A stretch of 64,000 nucleotides of DNA. It comes from Hepsetus odoe. Taxonomy: Eukaryota > Chordata > Actinopteri > Characiformes > Hepsetidae. Under the pieces are notes generated by a model. That model had not been told where the DNA came from. It did not search any database and saw only the letters and a list, made by a program, of their open reading frames with translations. The translations under genes were made by a program, and so were the position numbers. The DNA is taken from contig CM029367.1 of NCBI GenBank assembly GCA_017165825.1, positions 1,129,030 to 1,193,029 of the forward strand. The letters run 5' to 3'. Of the stretch, positions 22,736-32,656 are shown in pieces (within the stretch, counting starts at the first letter, position 1; each line of letters begins with the position of its first letter).

Positions 22736-23639
22736 CTGGATACATATGCGACAGTGACCGAAGGTTGAACTGATTTCAAATGTAACATTTTTTACATGCT
22801 TTTCTTCATCGGTGCCTCTTTTCTAACCACTGCTGCCTACATTCAGCACTTACTTTTTTGCGAAACGAGATGTACAACGTCCCACCAAGTACATGAAGTA
22901 TCTCCCTCGCTAACGTGGCGAACACGTAGGAGCACAGTGTCGCCATTCGTTTCAGTCAAACTACGAGTGAAAAGAAGTCCAACTTAATTACAGCTGCCTT
23001 TTGTTTTTGCTGGCAGCTTGCAAGGGTTAATAGATCAAAATAAACTAACGCTGTCTTGGACGAGCGTGCACGTTTTTAAGTCATATCGCATCTGAAGACA
23101 ACGTGGACGTACTCGGCTTGGGGGACGACCATGACTTGCAGGCTACCGTGTGTGTGGAGGAAACGGCAGTGGGTGTCCAGGACGTGTTTGACATTCACCG
23201 CTTTTGCACATTTTAACAGAAAACTGCAGCTCAGCCACTTCCTGGCGAATGCTGGACTGTTTCCTGTCCTTCATTCCCCACACACTAACACACACACACT
23301 TACAGGCGCTCTAAAAATACACAGCTAAACACTTCCACGTGTCCTGCCGTGGACAAATACCCTACACCTGCTCCCCATAAGAGGAAAAGGACCCGGCTGA
23401 AGGACATGAAAAGGGCCTTTTTGACACCGTGTTTCATGCAGGGACCTAAACTGATATTTATGGAACGGGTTCTTTTTAGTAAAACAAGCACGAGTCATTC
23501 GATCTTTACAGTTTGCTCATTTGGCTCATTTTCCCATTTGCACAACTGCAGCTCATCCCCGTCCAGGAGTTTTCCTCTCCAGCCTGTTCTGTAGCTGCCA
23601 AACACGAACCTCAGTGCAAGTTTGGACTTTAAAATAAAA
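22736..23639. other. unassigned sequence
   Basis: No family repeat. A short CA-rich patch lies near 23280-23305. No accepted coding sequence. Confidence 0.5.
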
Positions 23640-23995
23640 GCCCAGAGAAAGGAAGCCATTAGCAGAGCCCACATGGGGGCTACAGGTGGTAGCGACTACT
23701 GCCCCGATCGCTGACAGGATATTAGCTACTTACACTATTAAGCGATTAGGACGTGGATAATTGTCTTCTTCTGCCGTGATCACTTCCTTTAGCAACCCCC
23801 TGACCGACAAGCAATTTGTTGAGAAATATCCCTTTAATCCACATCCGGCTCACGCCGGTTCTGAAATGAACATTTGATGCACTAAAGGCTGCACTGCTGA
23901 GCGTCGACCCCCTCCTGATTCGCTCCTGCGGGGACAAGGTGCAGCCAATCAGGAGCCGGCAATGTGGTCAAGACAAAACGGAAAAAGAGCGAGTT
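23640..23995. other. candidate conserved non-coding block
   Basis: Repeat-free and CpG-containing, with GACAGGATATTAGCTAC and TTAAGCGATTAGGACG. Two facing copies of CTCCTGATT lie at about 23915 and (reversed, AATCAGGAG) at about 23948. Enhancer status is inference. Confidence 0.27.
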
Positions 23996-24054
23996 GCTAA
24001 TAAATGCACCTCTTTCTTCTTATTTGTATACGGTTAATCAAGATAATCAATGAT

Positions 24055-24885
24055 CGACATTACATCATAGGGTGCAAGAATGAGATAATTAAGAATGAGA
24101 TAGTGTAGTTAGTTATAACATAGCACAGTGTAGTATAATTAAGGATAATTTAGTCAGTCACATATTAGCACATGAGCTAAAGCCATCATTAAGTCATAGT
24201 CAAGTTAGTAGCTTGAAGAGTAAGAATGACAGAAGAATGAGATAAAGCCAAGTCAACCTAGTAAGGCAGAGAAGTGAGATTATTTAGTTAAAGTCAACCT
24301 TGTAAAGCATAAGAGTGAGATAAGTGCCTCAGTGGCTATTAAGTTAAGCAGAATGCAGAATGAGATAAGTCATAGTCATAGAATGAGATAATTAAGTCAC
24401 TCAACAGAGTTAAGCATTAGAATGAGATCAAGTTAAAAGACATCTTAGTGAAGAGATCATTAGTAAATGAGAATTATTTCAGTGAGAGTTTGATTAGGCA
24501 GAAGAATGAGATAAGCTAACGCAAACTTTGTAAAAATATAAGAATGAGATAAAATCCTAGTCACGACATGATCTGGCCTAGGATTGAGATGATGTCACAT
24601 AACTTAGTAAGATATAAGAAAGAGCTAATTAAGTCACTCAACTGAGTTAAGCCTAAGAATGAGATGACTAAATTAAAATCAGTTTAGTAATATATAAGAA
24701 TGAGATAATTACTTCAGTGACTTTTTGATTAGGCATAAGAATGATAACATATAAGAATAAGACAAATCAGTCACAACGTGAGAATGAGATAACTGCATAG
24801 CCTAACTTAGTAATATACAAGAATGAGATAATTACGTCAGTGACAGTGATTTGCCTAGACAGAAGAATGAGATAATTAAGCCACA
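24055..24885 (+). repeat. degenerate repeat field built on AAGAATGAGATAA
   Basis: The word AGAATGAGATAA or a close variant recurs about fifteen times. The spacers also repeat: AAGTCACTCAAC then GAGTTAAGC occurs at about 24393 and 24640. A block with TTCAGTGA and TTTGATTAGGCA occurs at about 24478 and 24710, and a diverged form at about 24835. This points to an old minisatellite with higher-order units of one to two hundred bases. Confidence 0.75.
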
Positions 24886-25614
24886 GTGGACAAAGGAGAG
24901 CTGTCCTTAAACACTCGGCCACAGCCATAATCACATCGCAACACGTTTCAAACTCCCCAAATGTCCACTGGTCAGAGAGTGAGAGAAACAAAAAGAAAAA
25001 AAGGAAGAAAAAGACCTTTTTTCCCGGATGACCCCAATGACCACGGGCCCGGGTCGACCCACATCAGTCCAAAACTCCTCTAACGCTCGTTGCACTTCAT
25101 CAGCCTGAAGCTCATTTGTGTGCAAGGGCAGGACTCACGGGCGTCCGATAAAGAGAATTTCAAAGAAAGCCGCACCGCTGACCCAGGTGGTCCGGAGAGC
25201 TTTCCAAACAAAGAACAAAGCAGCTCGAGCACATTCATAAACCAGAACCAAAAACAAAAGCACATTTAGGGGAGGAGCCTTGATCCATGCTAGCCCTGCA
25301 CAATAAACACGGTTATAAATTTAATTCCAATTAAAATGCTGCGCAAACAAGTTCAGGACCGCAGCCTCATGTCACGATTATCTCATTTCAGCTTCAAAGG
25401 AGCTCAACAGCGCAGCAATAAGCCCAAGAAAAACGATTTTCACCACTCGATTAGCGAGTTCATTCATTTTAGTCATTTATGGCTGTGCGGAAAAGAAAGA
25501 AACGCTAAAACAAGGCAATGTGGACTGATTAAAATCTCCATCTTCTGTGCTTTCGCGAGCTAGACCATCGAAACGTCTGGCGTAACTGCTGAACCAATCA
25601 CTTTTCTCATTCCT
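24886..25614. other. unassigned sequence
   Basis: An A-rich stretch lies at 24990-25020. No gene or family repeat was recognised. Confidence 0.5.
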
Positions 25615-25730
25615 GTAACCCGGAGATGCACTAGCCAGGGTATTTCTAGCCGGTCCCAAGCCTGGATAAACGGGGAGGGTTACGTCAGGGAGGGCATCCA
25701 GCGACGACTGTCGCCAAACATGTGCTTTGC
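25615..25730 (+). mobile_element. RTE-type LINE 3' tail fragment
   Basis: The sequence has AGCCGGTCCCAAGCCTGGAT, AAACGGGGAGGGTTACGTCA and GGGAGGGCATCCAGCG. This is the tail word order common to fish RTE elements and also seen at 60.53-60.6 kb. No coding part is attached. Confidence 0.8.
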
Positions 25731-26317
25731 TGCTGATGCCGTATCGTTATGAAGCAGCGTTCAGATTCTCTTAACGGCCTTAACGAGATCCCCACACGCC
25801 CCTCCCGTTGAGCTGGGAAGCAGCGCTACATTTACCATCTCCCTGCCCCGCCGCGTCCTGCCTCTGCAGGCCTGCTGTTCCCGGCCCTAATTAGAGCTCA
25901 ATTAGTGAGCAGTAGGGTCTGCAGCGAGGAGACACTGAGCAGAGCACCGGGAGAACTCCGCCGGGGCCCGCAGCCGTCCCGATACGCCTGATCCATCAAC
26001 CGGCACGGCCAGCTACCCTGCACTTCAAAGCACGCCGCTTAGTTCCCTCACTCGTTCCCTTACAGCCCTGTAACGCACTTTCATGCAGCGGCTCAGCGAA
26101 ACATCACATTTACACACTTTGCCCCTTCCTCCCGAACGCAGTCCATTAGCAGAGGCATGCCGGGGGTCTTTACTGCTGGAGTGGAGTTACGATCAATTAG
26201 CACCAGCACCTACATCGTCCCACGCTGTGTGTTTAGTATTTCTAATACTCACTCACATGGTTTCTGACATACGGCTCACTGTACGCTGAGTTCCTCGTCC
26301 GCTTTTTCCTTTTCCGA
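25731..26317. other. candidate conserved non-coding block
   Basis: GC-rich and repeat-free. It contains CCTAATTAGAGCTCAATTAG at about 25886, a near-palindrome with two homeodomain-type cores. The frame open at 26083-26289 has no motif. Confidence 0.33.
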
Positions 26318-26520
26318 CTACATTTACATTTACGGCATTTATCAGACGCTCTTCTCCAGAGTGTCTTCCATGTCCTGATCACAGGGACAGTCCCCCCTGG
26401 AGACTCTCAGGGTTCAGGGTCTCAGGGACCCAGTGGTGGTAGTGCCAGACTTGGGGTTCGAACCTGGGACCTCTTGAGCCACAGGACCATAGACAAGTAC
26501 CACCACTAGACCACGAACAC
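26318..26520 (-). mobile_element. tRNA-headed SINE, short-tail type
   Basis: The plus strand starts with the tail TTTACGGCATTTATCAGACG, then CTCTTCTCCAGAGTG. It ends with the reversed tRNA head GGGGTTCGAACCTGGGACC and ACCACTAGACCACGAACAC. Near full length. Confidence 0.85.
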
Positions 26521-26770
26521 CAGACTATCTGACACTGCACTAATTTGAAGGCCTTTAAAAGAAATCCTCATTTTTATTTTTCATCACCGTCCCAACATCC
26601 AGACCTGCTTCAGCCTAAATGGACAAAAACTCACAGAAAAGTCGTCCCTCTGTGGGTCCATCAGTGCGGGACAGTTGGACAGTATACGTGCAATAGTGAC
26701 AGTAACAGTTTTCAGTTCTAATTTTATGAACCCATAGAAGACCTCCAGCCCAGATTCATACTGAAACGTG

Positions 26771-26819
<49 letters not shown>
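26771..26819 (+). repeat. (TG)n microsatellite
   Basis: About 24 uninterrupted TG dinucleotides. A cysteine-valine open frame across it is an artefact. Confidence 0.97.
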
Positions 26820-26821
<2 letters not shown>

Positions 26822-27746
26822 AGAATATCAGCAGCACACGTGTATAAGATCTAAAGCTTCAGGAACAAATTTTCCCTTCAAGCGCTGCACGGAAGAAGAG
26901 AAGCAACGCGTCCCCAAACTTTTGACCTTCCAGATTTGTCACAAGCAGGAGGGGGAGGGGGAGGGCCATTTGGTTGCCCTTCTTTCATGAAGTCTTCAGA
27001 CCGAAATTCTTTCGCTTCCTTCACAAGCCGCTCTTTCTCCGAACCCGTAAATCAGCCTTATTGTTTCAGGGTAAAATATTGCCGGTCGCCGCTCACTGTT
27101 ATTCCGCCCCCTCTCCGACGGGGCTTTACCTCATCCTGATGTCATCATCCCGCCTGGTACCTGTGGGGGCCATTATTATGTCCAAACCGGGGCCGGCCGG
27201 GTCCGGGACCTTGGGCAGCCGAGGCTCGGTGCTTGGACGGCGCTTGGAGTTATTGCTAAATGGAGCAGCTGGCAATGTATCACGGCGCTTCTGACATCCT
27301 AATGCCATTGTTGGAGCGGGACCGACGCGCCGTGTTATCTCTGGCAACCCGGCGCCGAGCGCGGGGGCCAGCCTTGGCATGGCTTTTCTAATACATTTCG
27401 CTGAAGGCCCTTCGGGGCCCAAGGCCTCTTCTATAAGGCCTGTGCGGTGAGGTATACTGGGCGGCTGGCAGCGAAGACGGAGCTGAGTTACGACGGCCAT
27501 CATTACCGTGACGGGTTTGGTTTTCTTTGCGCCATTTAGGCCCGGCGAAAGGCTTCCAGAGCTAAATTGAAAGATGAAAAGTTCGTTAGAGCCTCGCTTT
27601 TCTTTAACGATCAGGCGTTTTTCACTTCCCTGAAATGTCACAGGTCTCTCACAGGCCATCGGTGGGGTTGTCACACGGTGTCGCACAAAAATACCCAACA
27701 CAATTACAAGACCGAACATCTGAAGTCGTCTGTGATTCACGTCCAA
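26820..27746. other. candidate conserved, GC-rich non-coding block
   Basis: From 27050 to 27560 the sequence is CpG-rich and free of the local repeat families. It contains GCCATTATTATGTCC, GCAGCTGGCAATGTATCA and TCCTAATGCCATTGTT words. A 206-codon minus-strand frame (27126-27746) spans it, but the plus strand is also open over a long stretch. The translation lacks hydrophobic or domain patterning. The opening is best explained by GC-rich composition. Conserved regulatory sequence is my preferred reading, without proof. Confidence 0.35.
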
Positions 27747-28404
27747 ATATGAATGAAGTAACTAACCAGTTTTTATATCACTGCTTAAAAAGTTAAAAGC
27801 AGGACACATGCCTCTCTGCACTGCTGTTCCTAAAGCGTCCAAGAAGTTCTCAGTAATGGGAGAACAGCAGCCTGGGTAATCTCCTCTGTTCTTTCTTTCA
27901 CTTCCATTCCACACTTCTGAGTTTGTGCTCAGGCAGTTCGTTAGAGCCTCAGTTTTATTTAAGAAGCACGTGGGTTTTCACTGCCCCCAAACATCGCAGG
28001 TCTCTCACGGGCTTCCACGGTCCACCGAAAGAGCTCCAGCGACTGCGTCTGCTGCTGATCGCGGAGCGTTCGCAGCGGAGATGGATGCTCTCCACACCAA
28101 AGGACACAGCTGCCTGATACAAATTTACGCTCGCGGCCAAAATGGCAAGATATTACTTTAGGAAAACACAGCTCCTAACAGATAGCACTCAAGAGGGTCG
28201 TTAGCTCCGAGCAGGCTGTGCTTTTTAATTAATGCACGCTGTACGAGGGAGGGGTGGAGGGAGGGAGGGAGGAAAAAAAAGAGAACTTATGTATAGTGTT
28301 GCAAAAACGGATTACATCGCGTCAGGCCAAGAAATCATTTTGCAGTAATTAGTAGAAGCACAGCTCCGGTCGGTCATGTGCAAAAAGTCAAACCGCACGG
28401 GAAA
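27747..28404. other. unassigned sequence
   Basis: It includes a GGGA-rich purine run at about 28250-28285. Overlapping frames at 27923-28161 have no motif. Confidence 0.5.
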
Positions 28405-28562
28405 GGAAGAGGCAGCGCTGGTCTCGTCTCGGGATTGGAGGGTCGTGGGTTTGAATCCTGGACCAGTAGGTTACCTTGAGGTCCCCTCGATCAAGGTGTG
28501 GGTGGATGTTTTTCCATTGTGGTTCACTTTGTGTGCACAATGACAAACAGTCACTTTCACTT
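28405..28562 (+). mobile_element. tRNA-headed SINE, internally deleted
   Basis: It has a head with GGTCGTGGGTTTGAATCCTG (B box) and ACCAGTAGGTTACCTTGAGG. The central body is missing, and it ends with GTGGTTCACTTTGTGTG and the CAGTCACTTTCACTT tail. Confidence 0.85.
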
Positions 28563-29059
28563 GCTCTCTACTGAGGCCACCCCTCCACAGGTTCGCTGGA
28601 TTTTTTACATTGTGGACTTTGAGCCTTTTTAAGTTTTTTTTTTCGCTTTTCTCTGGCGGTGTGCCTCCTGTGCAAGGTCCCCACTGAACCCACCAGGCTG
28701 GGGATCACATTCAATTGCAAACTTTTTTCTTGGGCCAAAGTGATCAACGCCTCTAAAGAGGGAGGGCTCTGCACCCTATCACTGACCCATCAAGACCCCA
28801 AGCCTCCCTGCCACTCACCCAAAATGATCGGAGTAAATTTGCTGAAAAAAGCCATATTTAGGTAATTATTTCCATTTAGAAAATGACTGGTAAAACCTTT
28901 TGCATGTGTTCCTGGCATGTTTGCTTCTGTAATTACGCGCCAGAGCTTCAACAGATGGACAAAAGCTCAAAAGAATTCATCTGTTATTATTGTTTTTAAC
29001 CTTCTGCATGTAGTACACAATCTGTCCTCCATTAGATGAACAAGTACTGCAGAAAAAAC
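28563..29059. other. unassigned sequence
   Basis: No recognised gene or repeat apart from the lead-in to the tandem array that follows. Confidence 0.5.
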
Positions 29060-29290
29060 TGATAAAAGTAGAAGTCTTGACTTTACCCAGTCTGAATGAA
29101 AAAAGACAAGAATGTACTGAGAGTACAAAGTAAAAGTACAGGACTGTACTGAGAGTGTAAAGTAAAAAGTACAGGAATGTACTGAGAGTATAAAATAAAA
29201 AGTACAGGACTGTACTGAGAGTGTAAAGTAAAAAGTACAGGACTGTACTGAGAGTGTAAAGTAAAAAGTACAGGACTGTACTGAGAGTAG
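29060..29290 (+). repeat. tandem array, 33-bp unit, about six copies
   Basis: The unit reads roughly AAGTACAGGACTGTACTGAG then AGTGTAAAGTAAA. The last unit is followed by AGACGTGTCTCCTCTGAAGG, which also follows the larger array at 51.8 kb. The minus strand contains a 155-codon open frame produced by the repeat. Confidence 0.92.
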
Positions 29291-30165
29291 AAAAGTAAGA
29301 CGTGTCTCCTCTGAAGGACATTTTCCCCATCACGGACATCACATTCAAATCAACGCCTCTGCCTGTCCTCTCTCTCACGTCTCCTTCACTCTGTCCTGCA
29401 CTGATGGACACAGAGGGACGTCTCTTCAGTGTGTTTGTGTCCATTTAGTCTGAAACGGGTCTGGATGTTGGGAAGGTGACGGAGGGTAAAGAATAAATGG
29501 AGGATTCACTCAGATGTTCAGACTAAAGTATGGAGTCTGTTTGAGAAGGCAGGACAGATATATGGGGGGGGGGGGTGTAGGGAGGAAAAGAAAAAAAAAA
29601 CTTAAAGTACATTACAATGGTATTTGTAATGGATAAAATGTTTACGGTTCTGGTCCATTTGCTTCATGTGGTTATAGACAGTGTTGTCTCCAAACATGGA
29701 CTCGCTGACAGATTATGCTCAACTATGACATGACATGTGTAAAGGGTTGTTCTCCTCAGTCACTATCTATCACCTCATTTATCTCTGTCTCTCACTCTCT
29801 TTATCTCCCTCCCGCTCCGTCTGTAACCACACCAGTCAGAAAGCCCTGCGGTGGTGTATCTGAAAGGTGTTATGAGGCAGCTTGCTCCTCCTTCGTCTCT
29901 CCTAAACTAATTACTCCTTGTAAAAAGTGACAGCTATGAAACCTGACGCCGAGCCGCTGGAAAGCGACTGACTGAGCTGGTGGGTGCGCTGATCACAGTG
30001 CCATCACAATCCTTCAGCTCTTATCATCCCACCCTTCACTACTTCATACCCACTGAGGGCACATCAGTGTTTATCTTTCTCCAACAAGCTGAGAGTCCTG
30101 CATCACATTCAAGATAATATCCCGCCATCTTGGCCCAAGAGAGTCTATTGTAGAATTGAATTCTG
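29291..30165. other. unassigned sequence
   Basis: It starts with a flank shared with the 52.6-kb array and includes a G-run at about 29564-29575. No gene was recognised. Confidence 0.5.
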
Positions 30166-30905
30166 CCTCCCCCCCGGTCAGGGCTTAAACTGGGCCAGGG
30201 CTGTCCAGGAATCAGCCTTCTTCAAGGATCAAATCTCTTCAAGGGTCCCACCAGAAAGGGGTTAAACTGGGCTGGGACACCCCTTGGGCTCAGCACCCCT
30301 CATTAACCATCAACAAATACAGTCCCCCAAGTCAGGGGTTAAACCTGGCCAGGATGCTCTGGGATTCAGTCCAAGCACATTGGGCTCATAAAACCTCTTC
30401 AATGATCCCATCAGTCAGGGGTTAAACTGGGCCAGGACACAGCCCCAGCACATGGGACTGGGCTCAGCATCCCCCACCAACCATCAATAAATTCAGTCTG
30501 GGTTGGGGTGATCTGGGACGGTCTGGGATTTAATCCAAGCACATTGGGCTTGATAAACCTCTCCAACGATCCCATCCATCAGGGGATAAACTGGGCCAGG
30601 ACTCGACCCCAGTACACTGGGCTCAGCATCCCCCACCGACCGTCAATAAATACAATGTCCAGGAATCAGCCCAAGCAAATTGGGCTCAACAAACCTCTCC
30701 AAGGATCCCACCAGTCAGGGGTTAAACTGGACCAGGATGGTCTGAGTGCCTCCTTTAACATTCCAGAGATACAATCACCTTCATCTCCCAAGGGCTGAAC
30801 CAGTCCAGGACACGTCCCAGCTACCTGGGATCAGCACCTTCCTTTAATGGTAAACAATCACAATCCCTCTAGTCAGGGGTTAAACTGGGCCAGGATGGTC
30901 CTGGA
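30166..30905 (+). repeat. degenerate tandem repeat, about 80-bp period
   Basis: GGGGTTAAACTGGGCCAGGA or a near form starts at about 30183, 30260, 30337, 30420, 30584, 30720 and 30878. The spacing is mostly 77-83 bp or twice that. Interleaved blocks alternate between GGGCTCAGCATCCCCCACC and GCCCAAGCACATTGGGCTCA types, so the real repeat may be a dimer of about 160 bp. Confidence 0.85.
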
Positions 30906-31171
30906 CTCTGATCCAGTGAATCTGGGCTCAGTATCTCCCTTTAAAATGCAGCTAATCACCGGCACCAACAATGGAGCAAAAAACATGACCCCCCTCACTT
31001 AGGGGCTAAACTGTCTGGGCTCAGGAAACCTCACCCTGGTCAACAATCAGTCCCCCACACATGGTAACCCTTCTCTGGCCAGGAGCCATGAGGAAAAGCT
31101 AGCTAATAAGAAAGGAGATGTTTCCTTTGCAGTTAGCACGATGCTAAGAGCGTTGCTAAAGTCCATTGCAT

Positions 31172-31590
31172 CAAAAAAACAAACCCTGACATTTGGTGTG
31201 ACCACCCTTTGCCTTCAAAACAGCATCAGCTCTTCTAGGTACACTCGCACACGGTTTCTGAAGGAACTCGGCCGGTAGGTCGTTCCAAACAGATCTTCTG
31301 TGGATGTAGCTTCCTCACATCCTTCTGTCTCTTCATGTGATCCAGACACACTGGATGATGTGGAGATCAGGGCTCTGTGGGGCCAGAAGAACTGATGCTG
31401 CTCTGAAGGTAAAAGGTAGAAACACCAGATATTGATCTGATTTAGATTTTTCTTTTGTTCGCTCACTTTGCATTTTGTCAATTGATCAAAATAAACGATC
31501 ATTATTTATATTTCTGAAAGCGTTCTGTTTACAGCATTTTTTCACACCTGCCTAAAACCTTTGCACACTACTGTGTATAGTGAGTCTTCT
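31172..31590 (+). mobile_element. internally deleted Tc1-like transposon
   Basis: One arm has GGTGTGACCACCCTTTGCC, AAACAGCATCAGCTCTTCTA and GGAACTCGGCCGGTAGGTCG. It jumps to the opposite arm at GAAGAACTGATGCTGCTCTG, then TTGATCTGATTTAGATTTTT and CACACCTGCCTAAAACC. The end is the terminal word TTTGCACACTACTGTG followed by TA. The transposase coding part is absent and the outer left terminus is missing. Confidence 0.8.
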
Positions 31591-32610
31591 GTGTCTGGTA
31601 CAGAGCCCTGGAAGGAAAAAAACACTCAGTGACAGTGCATAAAGTGTAGAAACGTGTGGTTTTGGGACGCAGCCCGTCTGTTCTTCTGAAAACAAACCAG
31701 AACCGCGTGGTGAAGATACGACTAATGCAATCAAACACTGGAGCTCATTGTTGAAATGTTCGCCGTGAAGACGTGTGAGTAACTGGTGTCCTTTCTTTCA
31801 TTCCCTCCCCGGAGAGAGAGAGACACGTCCAGCAGGACAAGTCCACTGTCTCCTCTGGACTTTGTTTCTCTGCTGGAATTCTGTAGAAGCATCATTGATT
31901 GGTGCGTCCAATTACACAACGCTTATCCAGGACATTGCAGAAAGAACCCTGTTTATGATCAGAGGAGGGCAGCGGAGGATTGGAGTTGTCCTCCAGGTGG
32001 GCGGGGCTTTAAGGGAGTTCTTGAACAACATGGTTATGCTTTTGGCACCTTGCGTAAATGATTCCATTGGTTAGCCTTGAAGCCTCAGCACAGCAATTAT
32101 GCCTGGGCTTGTCAACTCCGTTTGGGATAAGGGGTGAATCACCAAATCTGGGATAATTACGCTTATGAGACTTGACTGAGACCACAAACGAGAAACATCC
32201 ACACTTCACACACGGACGACGCCCGTCACCTCGAGGAGTGAGATTCCTCCTTTCTGGAAGCCGGCAAGGCTCCCAAAAACCTCCTGACGTGGTGCCACCG
32301 CAGCCCCCACGAGCAGACTCCCACTCGTTCTGGACCAGGACCACAATTTCCGCTCAAGTGACAACTAATTAAAAGTATTTATAAAGCAGACGCTGAGGCA
32401 ATATTTTTGTTGGAGTTGCGCAGCAACAGGTTGATTGGGTCGGGGTTCTGGAGAGGTTTGGTGGGGGCCGAGCTCGCCGGATCATGAGGTCATAACTCCG
32501 AATCCTGGCACTGACCGCCGCTGCTTTGACTGATGAACGCCATAAAACCAAACTCTGGGTTCGCTCTGACATCATATTCTCAGCCTCCAGAGAATGCGTT
32601 GAGGGCTTTC
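31591..32610. other. unassigned sequence containing one exon-like segment
   Basis: No repeat family was seen. Several overlapping open frames occur. The only one with splice-like borders is listed separately at 31887-31996. Confidence 0.45.
31887..31996 (+). CDS. possible exon, unidentified
   Basis: A T/C-rich tract ending TTCTGTAG precedes it and CCAG followed by GTGGGC ends it. In one frame (two leading bases) the 110 nt read ASLIGASNYTTLIQDIAERT and onward to GVVLQ. This has an alternating polar/hydrophobic pattern and no stop. The frame also remains open past the donor. No family is recognised and no neighbouring exon of matching phase was found. Confidence 0.17.
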
Positions 32611-32611
32611 T

Positions 32612-32654
<43 letters not shown>
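32612..32654 (+). repeat. (AC)n microsatellite
   Basis: About 21 AC dinucleotides in an uninterrupted run. Confidence 0.97.

Positions 32655-32656
<2 letters not shown>

Noticed and set aside
27126..27746. 206-codon minus-strand frame as a gene
   Set aside because: No domain or membrane pattern, both strands open, and the opening fits GC-rich composition.
28977..29444. 155-codon minus-strand open frame
   Set aside because: Mostly the translation of the 33-bp array.
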